64,000 nucleotides of DNA, taken from positions 32,439,733 through 32,503,732 of the forward strand of contig CATQJL010000305.1 in the NCBI GenBank assembly GCA_958299035.1, read 5' to 3'. The DNA comes from Cylicocyclus nassatus. Taxonomy: Eukaryota; Nematoda; Chromadorea; Rhabditida; Strongylidae. Numbering within the stretch: position 1 is the stretch's first letter; every line of letters begins with the position of its first letter. The notes under the pieces were generated by a model, which searched no databases, had not been told where the DNA came from, and saw only the letters and a program-made list of their open reading frames with translations. The position numbers and the translations under genes were made by a program. Below, one piece after another: positions 13,328-25,000 of the stretch.

Positions 13328-14424
13328 GTGGAGTCCTGTTGTTTTTATGTTCAGTGTTAACGGTGGGAGAGATATGTAGCCTCTAATCAACAATCTGATC
13401 CTTCGCACATCATTTACTTGACAGAAGTGACATTATGGCAATCTAAGGTGTCTTACTTCTGTCTTTGGACAACTTCTGTTACACTTTATTTGTAAAATTC
13501 TGAAAAAATCCGGAAGCTTTCTCTAACCTTCGAATTTGCTCCATGTAGGGCACGACAGGGCGTCAAAACAGCATGACTGATGCCGCAAATCACAAATAGC
13601 TAGCACGTTTACGACAACCTTGTAGGTACACTCCAAATTGTTATTTTTTCTTTGATCTTTTCCTCTACGTCTAGTCGTTTTTTCTCCTGCGATTTTCTTA
13701 AAGCATACTTTCGCACTATCCCTTTTATGGCAGCACTTTGGTGCCGCTAGCTTATCAAAAACTGAAAATGTGCGTCGTGTAGGATTTGATGCGGAGAAGA
13801 TGGATAACTTTTGCAAGTTTTATAATTTGTTTTTCATGTTGAATTACGAATGTGCGCTGACATGGCGTACCATGTAACTAACTTGAACGTGTGCGGACAA
13901 GATTGTGCCATTCTTCTATATTTACTAAGAAAAACTACGGACCATAGCCTGCCCGAATACCACATTGCCCGCTCTTCCCCTTATAGCCTGGAAGAATGTT
14001 TGCCCGTTGACAAAAATGTCCATAAAACTTACTCCCACCATAAAACTTATACCCCACCAAAACACCAAGTGGGTGTTTTGCGCACGGACCACGGATCTGA
14101 CGTATTGATAGATCTTGCACCTCGTCAAGATTCATTGAACATAAAAATTAAAAGTTTCCTAGATTTTTAAGAAATGAAGACAAAAGTGTAACAGAAATTG
14201 ACAACCTAACAAATTCTAGATTTTAACGAAGGTTTATGCAGATTTTTTGCAAAAAATAATGATTTTCAGATCGTGGGCCTAAAGTCATAGTTTGCTCGCA
14301 AACTCGATAGCGTTGAGGTGCTCACATGATTACTGCATCATTTTGCACAACACCGCCAGCTGCGATATCACACCAATTCATTGCTTGGTCTACCAGACTT
14401 TCGTAATTCCAATAACAGGGAGTA
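13328..14424. other. intergenic, nothing recognised
   Basis: AT-rich spacer between the kleisin 3' end and the nested transposon block. Open frames on both strands at 13523-14170 overlap one another, have no splice sites that join them and match nothing I know. I therefore do not call a gene. Confidence 0.5.
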
Positions 14425-14889
14425 TCTTATATATGAAGCTGAATGTCTGTTTGTATGTATGTCTGTCTGTATGTTATACTTTGGGAAATTCGAAATTTTT
14501 TTCGAATATTCGAATATCGAATAATATTCGAAAATCGAAATTTTCGAATATTCGACTATCGAATATTATTCGAAAATTGAAAACTTCGAATATTCGACTA
14601 TCGAATTTTATTCGAAAGTCGTAATTTTCGAATATTCGACTATCGAATATTATTCGAAAATGGAAGTTTTCGAATCGAATGATATTCGAATATCGAATAA
14701 CATTCGATATTCGAATTTCGAATATTATTCGGTTCCCGAATAACATTCGATTTTCGAATACTATGCGAATAAATTATGTCAGTGAGACTACCTGTGAGAG
14801 ACCAAAACATCCCAATTAAGAAATTTTTTCAGGTATAGACATTTTTTTATGTTTTACAACGAAAAAACGGTTCAGTTGCAGCCCCGGCA

Positions 14890-15615
14890 AGAAGATGGGT
14901 GCCGGATTGTGGCGATGTTAAAGGCAGCGTCCAGGCAGATCTGGACCTATGGGGCTTTTACGTGGAAAGTACTTTTGGGGCCCTAACTAAGGCACTGCCC
15001 AAGCGGCAGCTCAGGTAGTGCTCCAATGGCTGAGATATTTCCGTCGGAAATGGCCCCCGCGAACGTATTCGCATGGATTCATGGCAGTTTCGCGCCAGAA
15101 TCCACGCTTTGCGCCATGGATCCAGGCGAAACACGGTCGCGGGGTCCAGTTTCGAGGGGAATACCTCAGCCGTTATAGCACTACCTGAGCTGCCGCTTGG
15201 GCAGTGCCTTAGTTAGGGCCCCAAAAGTACTTTCCACGTAAAAGCCCCATACGTCCAGATCTGCCTGGACGCTGCCTTTAAAGTAGTCCCCCCCACCTAA
15301 GCGATGACTGAGGCCTAAAATTTGCCTCGAAAGTGGCCCGGATCTTACGGTAGGCTCGTGAGTACGAGATGCATGCAGGGTAGAGGCGCAGAGTCGTTGC
15401 GGGACCCTGCACTCATGACTGTGTGCGCTATGCGTTCTCTGGCCTTGCAATTCGAATTCGCTGTACGGGCGACATTCGGGACTGCCGTAAGACGTGCCAC
15501 TTTGGGAGCAATTTTCAAGCTTACTAGACCCTCTTTTTCGCTCCGAACTTCGTCACCGCTTAGGTAGGGGGTCCAATTTAACATCGCCACAAATTCCCGG
15601 ACCCATCTTTTGGGA
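14890..15615. mobile_element. TIR element family B, carrying a nested MITE
   Basis: Outer inverted ends: left GTGGCGATGTTAA faces right TTTAACATCGCCAC, and CCCCCCACCTAAGCGATGAC (15287-15306) faces GTCACCGCTTAGGTAGGGGG (15551-15570). The nested MITE 14922-15277 separates the left end from the rest. A sequence near 15390 (GCAGAGTCGTTGCGGGACC) recurs in other elements of this window. A second, interrupted copy lies at 33010-35613. No coding capacity seen. Confidence 0.65.
14922..15277. mobile_element. TTAA-flanked hairpin MITE (copy 1)
   Basis: Starts AGGCAGCGTCCAGGCAG and ends with the complement, with arms of about 100 bp that are almost perfect. TTAA flanks both sides (14918-14921 and 15278-15281). 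TTAA target sites suggest a piggyBac-type transposase, although the tips do not begin CCC as in classic piggyBac. Related copies are at 17604, 48357 and 51989. Confidence 0.8.
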
Positions 15616-16796
15616 CGCTACTTTTAAGAACCTAAAAGCGTACGTGACGGTTGTAAAGGAATTTCAAAAATCAAAGAAGATTATTTATCCTCATTGAGAG
15701 TTGTGGACTGACATACAGGGGTCCCAACAGTAGGTGATGTGGGCTGACATCAACCTAAACTTACAGTATGAAGCGATGTATCGATCGCTTTTCACTGTTG
15801 TAAATTACCGTAGGAAAACCGAGGAGGGTTTTGAGATATCAAGAGCCGTTTACCCAAGAATGAGAAACAAAAAGGCCGATCTTACACTAGGCTTCTAAAG
15901 ACACTCACTGTATAAAGAATTTGCACTCACCGTAACGCCTTTTGCAACATATGCCAGGTACACCATAACAGATGTTTTCCAACGTTTTCAAAAAAGAAAA
16001 TGCACATTTAAAAGGCTTGAAAGCCCGTGCGTAGTTAAACATACGTAAAATCCTGCTACAGAGATTTGAAATCTCTTTCTTGTTGGGCAAACTCTTTTGG
16101 ATGTCTCATTTCGCAGTTGCTCTATATGCTTAGTTCATACCGTGATAACACAACTAGAAAAACATAGGTGATTTGCTTTCTGCTGTATTTGTAAGCTGAA
16201 GCCATCTCTACAGTATGTTACTTAAAGGTTGGCAAAAGACTTTGTGAGAGGTATTAGCGATTTGTAGATACCCTTGGGATACCCCGTATATGTTGTGGAT
16301 ATCGAATTTCCGAATATTCGATGCTCCGAATTTTCGAATAGTCAATTCTTATCGAATTTTCGAATATTCGGTGCTCGTCGAATATTCGGATATTCCATGG
16401 ACATCGAATGATCGAATTAATGACCATCGAATATTCGACTATCGAATAATATTCGAAAGTTGAGAATTTCGAATATTCGACTCTCGAATAATATTCGAAA
16501 ATGAAAATTTTCGAATATTCGACTGTCGAATATTATTCGAAATCTCAGATTTTCGAATATTCGAATTTTCGAATCATTCGCATTCGAATGATTTATTCGA
16601 ATAATCGAATAATCATTCGATTCGGTCCAAAGTATACTGTATGTACGTATGTTCCGAATAGAATATTTCATTTCTGAACCGATCCGGACCAAACTTGGCA
16701 CACATACACTTCGGGCCCCGGCGGGTGTCATAGGCTACTTTTCGTCATCGATCGATATCAATTTTTTGCAGAGTTCACCTACGCGGCTGGGAGTTG

Positions 16797-17599
16797 ATAC
16801 GACCCACCGTTGGGTCGTACGTGTTCTGCCGTTTCGGACAATACGACCCACGAATGGGTCGTAAGATTCCTGAAGCTCCAGCTTTGCCAGTATACGATGA
16901 ATTCTACGGGTTCTGGCATATGACTGAGGGCACCTTGGCGAAGCTCCAGCCAGAGTGGTCCGGGTTCGGGATACTGTAATGTAATGTTACGGTAGGTATA
17001 CCGTAGATAGAGGTAAGGCGCAGACTTAGCTCAAATTTTTCGCAGAGTGGCGCTCTTTTTGATAATTCAAGTTTACATGCACGAGAAATAAATACAAGGA
17101 GTGCACGAGACTGATGTCAGCCCATCAAAAATTATCGATTTTATTAATTTTATTGGTTTTTCGCATTGTTCATCCCAGGAAGCTCATGCCTTATATATAT
17201 AGGTTTTTTTTTCTCATGCTGATTACGAAAATGATATTCTCATGTTCTAATACCGCCTTCTTACATCAGCTTCTTGATTCTTACGAAAATTCTGCCGTAC
17301 TGCTACCGTAATCCCACTGTGGGGAAGTAGTGAACAAAGTCGACATTATAATCGATCAGCACGTAAAACAACCCCAAAACAAGATTTTTCATGAAAATCC
17401 ATGATATTGGGTTCGTACAGAATGACTACCGTAACCTTACCGTATACCGCCAAAAACTAAAATAAATCATATTTCGGTAATCAGCGCCTTCGATGGCCCT
17501 TGTGGGGTCGACCCACGGGTGGGTCGTAAGTTTGACAAAGCGAAAAAGGCTCTGGTCCGAAACGGCAGTAATCGAGAAATCGGCCTTGTCGTGAATGTG
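16797..17599. mobile_element. degenerate element with GGGTCGTA repeats
   Basis: Contains several copies of a GACCCAC...GTGGGTCGTA palindrome (16803-16862, 17507-17530) and ends GTCGTGAATGTG before TTAA at 17600. The same right-hand structure recurs at 28357-28432. It probably is the remains of a TTAA-type element that truncated the Helitron-like body. The left end is not clear. Confidence 0.4.
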
Positions 17600-17603
17600 T
17601 TAA

Positions 17604-17999
17604 AGGCAGTGTCCGGGCAGAAACTCGATTTCTAAAAAATCCACTTACCGGGAGTTATCCGCAATGCTAAATCCGAAAATCCACATTGGATGGCGCGAAA
17701 ACGGCGAGAACATGCGTTTTCCAAAGCCATACAAATTCGACGGTCGCCGCCGGACAGAGACGCAGAGTCCTTGCGGGGCCCTACGGTTTTGACTGTGGCG
17801 GCATGCGTACTCTGAGTCAAAGAGGAATTCGGACAGGTCGGAGGACCCCGTCCAAAGGCGTAAGTTTCCGCACTTTCTGGTAGTTTTTCTTGCTTTAGGT
17901 CGAGTGTTAAGGCCTCGCACTTGCGCGATGTTGTGTCCAAGGAGGGCCACTTTCGCTGGCACTGAAATCCCAAAACCCCAACTTGCCCGGACACTGCCT
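17604..17999. mobile_element. TTAA-flanked hairpin MITE (copy 2)
   Basis: Tips AGGCAGTGTCCGGGCA and complement, TTAA on both sides (17600-17603, 18000-18003). The interior at about 17757 contains GACGCAGAGTCCTTGCGGGG, closely similar to the core in family B and in copy 3. No coding potential; the overlapping minus-strand frames are arm artefacts. Confidence 0.8.
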
Positions 18000-18003
18000 T
18001 TAA

Positions 18004-18596
18004 CACGTTGACGACCTTGTGCATACGCACGTATGCACGCCCTGACTTCCATTTAGCATTTTCCTGTACCCGCGCATACGCACGCTAGTTTTTTGGGCGT
18101 AAACGAAAAGTTTTAAGGTTCTTATGCAGCAATACTATCGGTGCCCTGATTGTCTTACAGAACACAGGGCATCGCGGCAGCTGTTCAGAAGTATTGGCCG
18201 CAAAGTCGGGTAGTATGTCCGTTTTTGATGTGGTAAGTACATATCAATTACGTTTTTTCCGAGAAGGTGGAAACTCTGTGTAGCTGTTACGAAAGTAAAC
18301 TGGGATGAATCAGGCAAAAAAAATCTGTTATCACAACGCTTTTCTCGGAAAAGGATTGCTCCGATATAGCCATTGCAGGGTTTATTGATGGGAAAATCGA
18401 GGCAAAAACCTTGATTTGTGTAAGTCCTAGTAAGACTCTGTGATATACATGTTTCTCTAAACAAAGTTTGCATGTTTTACAATAAGCGCCAAAAAGACTC
18501 CCACATAATCTTTTCGTGCATACCCGCGTATGCACGGGCCAAATGCGCGAAGGACGTTGTGTGAGTTTCGTCCAAAATGGCGCAGTCGTCAATGTG
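18004..18596. mobile_element. piggyBac-like non-autonomous element
   Basis: Inverted tips CACGTTGACGAC and GTCGTCAATGTG with TTAA on both sides (18000-18003 and 18597-18600). Subterminal GTGCATACGCACGTATGCAC-like palindromes occur near both ends (around 18021 and 18513). It shares its left TTAA with the right TTAA of the neighbouring MITE. No transposase. Confidence 0.65.
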
Positions 18597-18943
18597 TTAA
18601 GGCACGTCGCATATGACAATGCATTCTCGCAAGGCATACCAACGCCGGGTAGTTGATGCAGCCCATATATAAAATGTATTCGAAGAAAATTCATTACACA
18701 TAGAAGTAGACCCCTCACAATGGTCGGTCGCCTCATGATGGCGTGGGGGTGACACTGGGTATCGAACTGCGATGCACAGCTGAGTGTATACTCTGGTAGG
18801 GCCTCCCATGCTGTGAAGGAGTTCGATGTTTCCGTTTGCGATGCCTAGCTAAGAACCGGCCACGCCAGATCCCCCGCCGTCTGGCTTCTTCTGGTCGCTA
18901 GGCGGTCCCTCCCCGCTCCAAGCCCGGGGTCAGCGATCGCTTC

Positions 18944-20120
18944 GTGGAAACCAATAGTAGGCCTAGTAAGCCACCTCTTGTAGGGGAAAATTCATATACT
19001 CCTCCAGTTAGAAGACTAGAAAGAAACCCTGCACATCGTATCCCGCCTACGGCGCCGGGTGGCAGCAAGAACGATGTCAGGGTACTCAGGGCGCCTTTCG
19101 GATTGGACAAAAACGACACGTCTGCCCGGACGACACGCCATGGAGACTGCCTCATGCTCCGCACCTACAACGCCAGGACAGTGTCCACAAACGCCGACCT
19201 CTACGCTCTTTTCGACGCTGCAGAGCACATCAACTACCACATCATCGCTCTGCAGGAAACGAGGTCCAGGAAGAAGGACGAGCGACAGATGAGTAATGGG
19301 ACCCTAATCATTCGTGGTGAAAAGGTTCCATCACGAAACGTGGGAGGCGTCGGCTTTGTCGTCCACCCATCTATCGCCCATCTTGTCGATTCGCACGAGA
19401 CCCTATCACCTCGACTAGGCATCCTACGACTACGCCCTCCACGTCAGAAGACCATCAGCATCATCAACTGCTACTCGCCAACATCAGCAGCTGACGACTC
19501 AGGACTAGATGCTTTCTACGAAGACGTGGAGGAGGTCGCCCGCAACGAAAAGTCCTTCTATAAGTATGTTGTGGGCGACTTCAATGCGAAATGCCACTAG
19601 AAAAGGAATATAGGATCGGGAAGTTTGGATATGGGCTCCGAAACGAAAACGGCAACCGTCTCATTGGGCTTCTCTCCGCCGTACGACTTTTCCATGGAAG
19701 TTCCATCTTCATGAAGAAAGAACATCGCCGGTGGACTTGGGAATCGCCCAACGGAACGACTCATGCTGAGATCGACCACATTCTCACCAACCGAAGGTGG
19801 AGCTCTCGATGTCTCTGTAGTTCCATCCTTCTGTAGTGGCTCCGATCACCGCCTCCTTCAAGCGAAGAGACGACTCAGTCGAAGGCTGGAAAAGAAAGTC
19901 TGTCATAATGCCGCGAGAAGGAAGGAAGTCGTTTGCGATGGTGACAGGCTGGAAGAGCTATCAAGTTGTGACTCGCCCATCGAGGAGGACCCATACGACT
20001 ACGATCGGCTTCTGAAAGGATTGCAAGCCTGCGGAGAATGCGCCTCAGTGACTTCTGAAAAGAACTTGGAACGCATTTCCAAGACCACCAGGAATTGCTC
20101 GAAAGGAGAAGATTTTTGAG
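18944..20120 (+). pseudogene. RTE endonuclease domain, frameshifted
   Basis: The first frame (18944-19600) shows the AP-endonuclease landmarks ALQETRSRK (catalytic Glu), [25 protein letters not shown] and VVGDFNAK. The frame then breaks near 19590, continues in 19591-19800 (TWESPNGTTHAEIDHILTNR), and breaks again into 19763-20119, where SGSDHRLLQAK carries the SDH catalytic motif. The catalytic residues are present but separated by shifts, so no intact enzyme can be made. Confidence 0.85.
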
Positions 20121-21927
20121 GTAAGATCCGAATGCAACCCATCTCGAGCGACTGATAGCCAACGCCAGTTGCAGAAAAGCTTTGCAAGAGGATCTCAGAA
20201 AGTACAGGCAAGCCAAGATACTGGAAGCAGCCAAAAGAAGACGAAGTCTCAAAAAGTGCCGAAGGGACCTTTGCGAATATCACGTACCGCTGGCTACACT
20301 ACTGAACGAAGACGGGACTCCGACTTCTTCCCGATACAAGATGGAATCTATAGCGAAGAACTTTTACACCAACCTCTTCCGCTCATCAACACCCGTGCAG
20401 ATGCCCGTTGTTCCCAGTGGAGAAGTACCACCACGAATTCTACCTGCTGAAGTGCGTATTGCGATAAAGACCATGAAGACGTCCACGGCTCCAGGACCAG
20501 ATCATCTTTCCGTCGAACTTTTGCGAGCCGGAGGACACCGTCTACACGAGATTCTAGCGTCGCATTTGACATCTTACCTTCAGAAGGAGAAGATTCCCGA
20601 CCAGTGGAAAACGTCAAGAACTGTCCTTTTCTTCAAGAAGGGTGAGAGGGAGGATCTTCGGAACTATCGTCCAATATGCCTGCTGAGTGGGCTGTACAAG
20701 CTTTTCACGAAGACTATCCTCGCTCGCATATCAAGGACACTGGATGAAGCCCAACCCCAAGCTGGATTCCGCAAAGGATTCAGCTGCATGGACCACATCC
20801 AGACGGTTTCGAGGGTCATAGAAGTCTGCCGGGAGTACCGACTGCCTCTTGTCCTAACTTTCGTCGACTACGAGAAAGCCTTTGACAGCGTCGAAACCAA
20901 CGCCATCCTGTCTGCGTTAGTCGAACAAGGCGTGGAACCAGCTTACGTGAGGACACTAGCCGACTGCTACAAGGACTGTACAACAGCGATGCAGCTATTC
21001 CATCGCCCCCTGACCATTCCAGTTGGGAAGCGGTTCCGACAAGGCGACACAATCTCGCCGAAGCTGTTCACCGCGGCCTTGCAGTGGGTGATGAAGTCAC
21101 TGGACTGGGACGAGAGCGGCATACGAGTTGATGGGAGATTCCTGTCCAACTTTTGTTTTGCGGACGACATCTTCTCTTCTCGAGCAGTATCACCGAAGCA
21201 GAGACGATGCTGAAGAAACTGAACGAAGTAGCGAAGAAGATCGGACTGCGAATAAATCGGAAGAAGACTCAGTTCATGAGGAACGCCCTTTGCGAAGATG
21301 CAGAAATGCAATTGGAAGGCACACCTATTATGGAGACGTCTTCTTACGTGTATCTCGGACGTTCGATGAACATGGAGAACGACTTGGGGGAAGAACTTAA
21401 CAGGAGAAGAAGAGCAACCTGGGCCGCCTTCGGGCCTCTGAAGGAAGCCACCGACCAACTAACGGACCCGGAGCTTCGTGCCCACCTGTTCGACCGTTCT
21501 CCCAGCGCTCTGTTACGCAGCTGAGACTTGTTCCGACACTGTAGCCACGTCGAAAGCTTTACGGACCACCCACAGAGCGCTCGAGCGCAGTCTTCTGAAA
21601 ATGACCCAACGCAAGCAACATCTAGTCGGACTTCGCAGCTCGGATATGAGAAGAATGTCCCGTCTTTGTGACCCAGCGGAATACGTTACGAAAGCCAAAC
21701 ACCGATGGGCCGGTCACATAATGAGAAGAACAGACTACAAATGGACACTAAGAACATCTGAGTGGATTCCTCGCGAAGCCAAAAACCCTCGAGGAAGACC
21801 ACCGACGAGATGGGCAGACGTGTTCGTGGAACGGATGGACCAGCTGAGAAATCAGCTGGATACGACTTTCGCCCCTGGAACTCGTGGACGCAGCCCGACG
21901 ACGACCAAGAAGATCGCGGATGTCTGA
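20121..21927 (+). pseudogene. RTE reverse transcriptase, frameshifted
   Basis: The main frame 20182-21213 carries the usual RT motifs in order: APGPDHLSVELL, NYRPICLLSGLYKLF, QAGFRKGFSCMDHI, motif A FVDYEKAFDSVE, GDTISPKLFTAALQW and motif C FADD. The frame shifts right after FADD near 21175 into 21153-21490 (GLRINRKKTQFM). It shifts again near 21490 into the C-terminal region ending about 21927 (HRWAGHIMRR, RGRPPTRWADVF). Key catalytic aspartates persist; the protein is broken. Confidence 0.85.
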
Positions 21928-22014
21928 AGCGAGGGACAGGGAAAAATGGCAACTTCTGTACTGGGGCCCGCACGTCACGTGAGGATGGGCCATCTAAGTA
22001 TCTAAGTAAGTATA

Positions 22015-25000
22015 GAAGTAGAGAGCATATGCCTGGCGAGTAGAGTCTGTATTTTCGGACGGAGATATCATTTATTTTCTGACCAAGAGACACGAGCACA
22101 CTTTGCGTATATACGTCTAATCACCAATCTACGATCGCGTTCTGACGCGTTTCAGAAATTTTTTAGGAAGAAAGAGGGGTGTATGTCGAAAGGCGCGCGT
22201 TCCCTAAGCCTTCATTGTCAGTTCTCTGCAAAAGCAAGGTTTCCAGATTGCGAGATTTTTGTCAGTACATCAGAAATTAAAGAAGGATAAGCAGTTGAAA
22301 TCCGATAGTATTAAAATGAATTTGAACTTATTTATTGCTCCTCCCAGTTAGTAAGAACCGATCAATACGCGCCTTACGACCGTCTCCCGTGAAAGAGAGC
22401 TTGCGTTGTTGAACGAGCTGAACATCTTCTTCAACGAAGTCCTGAGAAACGCATCCAAAACGCGTTAGAACGCATTCACGAACTTGTTAAACAGAATCAC
22501 GCAAAACGTGCTAGTATTCCTAAGTCAGATAATGAATGATGCGTTGTCCTCCCGACTTTTCGGGCATGCAAAGCGTTTCAAACGTTGGTGTCGAACTTTA
22601 TGAGGAACAAACTTTGTGTGGATGTTTGGGTGCTACCTTGTAGAGCTTACTTTGTTCTGTCGAGTGCCACAAAAGCTATTGAGAAAGCAAAAAGAATCTT
22701 ACTGCAACAGAAAGTGAAAACGGAAAATGTGGGGCCACCCACAGTCGTCTATTTGCCGTAAAGCTACATGTTTGTGTAGCCACATTGGATTCACGCCTGA
22801 TACGATAATCTGCAGATTGTCATGACAGTGAAGATGTGGAGTGCTTTGCCTTTCATACAATGACGATACGTCTTCACTTTCTACGGACATTACTGAATTG
22901 AAACGCAGATGCTTCACATGTGGGGCCTGCTTAGACTGCACAGTCATCTGAAGAGCATGGATACGGAAAGACTGTGTCTTTGAGCCAACGTTTGCTCAGC
23001 TTTATGAAGACAAGAATGCGCGAGCAGCATTCCCACAGAGGAAGCTCACTGTAATTGTTGCATTCACCGCCAACGCAGCGCACAGCAGCGCCGGCCGCTC
23101 AGAGCATTGGGTCGTGCGGGCGGGCTGCGAAGTAGCCCCTCCGTGCGTGCGGGCAGCCTAATTATAAGGGTCATTCGAGCCCCCGTGCGAGCGCGCCGCA
23201 TGAGTTTAGGCATGCGAGCGGGCAACCATGTCTTTTCTGCGGCAGCGCGTAAAGGAACGCTGCCCAGACGCGCAATTACGGACTGTTTCAAAAAGAAAAG
23301 GCACGGTAATTAATGCGCAGATCTTCTTAACTTTCTCCTTTGAGATTGTTTTATAACAAAAGCTTCTATACTTGAATCTTCTCTAGCTTATGTAGGACTT
23401 CTCTTATGCTTTATTTGTCATCGTTTTGGATGCTATGCTGCAATAGTTTTATCGCCCTCCCATGCGTATTTCTTTTTCAATATTGATGCTAGAGCATTCT
23501 GGGATACTATGACCCCGTCTTTTTCCATGGTATTTTTGTTTGTCTGAGTTTTTTGTCATCCGTGTCATTCATTGATTGACCTTTGCCATAACTGACGTTT
23601 ACCATAGAAACTTCGCACCTCATTTCGATGTGTGACATTCTGCCTACGCTCACTTGTGATGATCCGACGCTTTCTATAAATGGAACCCATAACATCGATT
23701 GCCACGAACACTCAATTAAATTTTCTACTACCTCAAGGTTCTATTGGACTACATGACAAGGTATGGTTTCCTTGACTCGCTTGCATTGATAATATGCCCA
23801 ATTCTCTCAGCGGATACGAAGGATAGGTGTGATAGCACGACGTTTTATTCGAAGTGGTCCTACGACAGTCAGAAAACCCTTCATTTCTAGATCCTCAAGG
23901 ATGTCTTTATTGGATCACACAACGAGGTATGATAGCAATCTTATTTGTTCTAATGAGATGCGCAATTACTTTAAGCAAAATACAAATGGATAAAGGCTGA
24001 AGATCGAAGCAAAGGTGATTCCTTATATCACTGTTGGCGTGCTGTGTTTGTTTGACAGTTTTATTTTTCAGAGCATGGAAAAAATAACTATTTTGGATGA
24101 AAGTTACATTTAAGAAACGAGCTGAAACGCGGAATTTGAAGCAACCTTACGGACTATTGTTTTGTGTTATATTTGTATATAATATCAAATGTTATATGAG
24201 AGATTGTAACGCGCACCATAGGAATTGACAGTTCGTCTTGTCTCTTATCTTGCTTTCTGTTCTTGTTCGTTATGTTAGTTTGTTCTTTTACAGGACAGTT
24301 ATACATTCTTGCTTGCGCGATTCTGTCGAATTGTAATGTTATTATGTTTTGGTTTACAAAATAAACATTTAACGCATTAATGGAGTACATTCAAGCACCA
24401 CACATAAACAAGCAACAAAAATAACCCCGATCAAGTGTCCAAAATTATCAACCCCCGTGCGTGCGGCAACCCACGGTCATGCGGGCGCGCTGCGATACCG
24501 CTACGGCCCGCAACACCGGCGCCCGCTCGCTGCGGCGTGGCAACCCGCCCGCACGGAGCGAATCCCTGAGCGCGTACTTGCGGTACGCAGCGCGTAGCGC
24601 GAATCAATGGTCGCCTCCCGTGCAGTCAGCTGAGCCATGTCCGCACTCTTCGGGTTTGCGTTGTCTATCGCGCTCCGCCAGTCTGCTTCTCCTCGAGTGA
24701 TGCACTGCTTTACTGAGGTCTCGCCGTCTTTCTCGTTGGTTCAATCCAGCAGATCGTTGGAGGTTGCGAAGTCCCCTTGGAGAACGTTTCTTTATAATCA
24801 AACGAGCCGAGTAATCTATTTTGCACGCTTTGTTTTGTTTTGAGAGTAGCATTGTTAGTGGTGGAACGCTAGCTTCCACTTACATTCTTTTACAAGCTGG
24901 CTTTTGCAGTCCTTCGATTCGCTGATCGTTTTACAATACCTGTTTTTGTTATATTGAGACTTTATCTACCGCTATACTCTTCGATTGATTCCTTTCAAAC

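Larger units (their letters stand above)
14475..16636. mobile_element. TTCGAA-rich palindromic element with 8-bp target duplications
   Basis: Ends are TATACTTTGG and its complement CCAAAGTATA. Both arms (14480-14770 and 16290-16626) are dense arrays of TTCGAATATTCGA-type palindromes. CTGTATGT flanks the element on each side (14467-14474 and 16637-16644), an 8-bp duplication typical of hAT transposons, though the host sequence here is itself CTGTATGT-rich. The second copy (35692) supports the length. The interior carries two further nested elements. Confidence 0.65.
14425..16796 (+). mobile_element. Helitron-like element, 5' end, interrupted
   Basis: Starts after a host A with TCTTATATATGAAGCTG and a CTGT/TATGT-rich stretch. 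The same 5' end occurs at 56461 and, on the minus strand, at 36950. The body is split by the insertion 14475-16636 and resumes at 16637 with the family's CGGACCAAACTTGGCACA and GATCGATAT segments until about 16796, where a different sequence begins. No 3' CTAG end or helicase is visible, so the copy is truncated and non-autonomous. Confidence 0.6.
18740..22014 (+). mobile_element. RTE-clade non-LTR retrotransposon, decayed
   Basis: About 3.3 kb, the usual RTE length. An apurinic-type endonuclease is followed by a reverse transcriptase, all on the plus strand, and the 3' end is a short repeat of CTAAGTA instead of poly(A). The left boundary is approximate; a 5' UTR-like GC-rich stretch begins near 18740. 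At least five frameshifts make it inactive. C. elegans RTE-1 is the nearest family I recognise. Confidence 0.85.

Noticed and set aside
14474..14746. Frames rich in FENFDFRI and SNIRLSN repeats
   Set aside because: Products of the TTCGAATATTCGA palindromic array, not protein-coding.
23060..23300. GC-rich patch as a CpG-type promoter or exon
   Set aside because: Related sequence recurs at 24455-24680, frames lack splice context, and it behaves like a repeat remnant.
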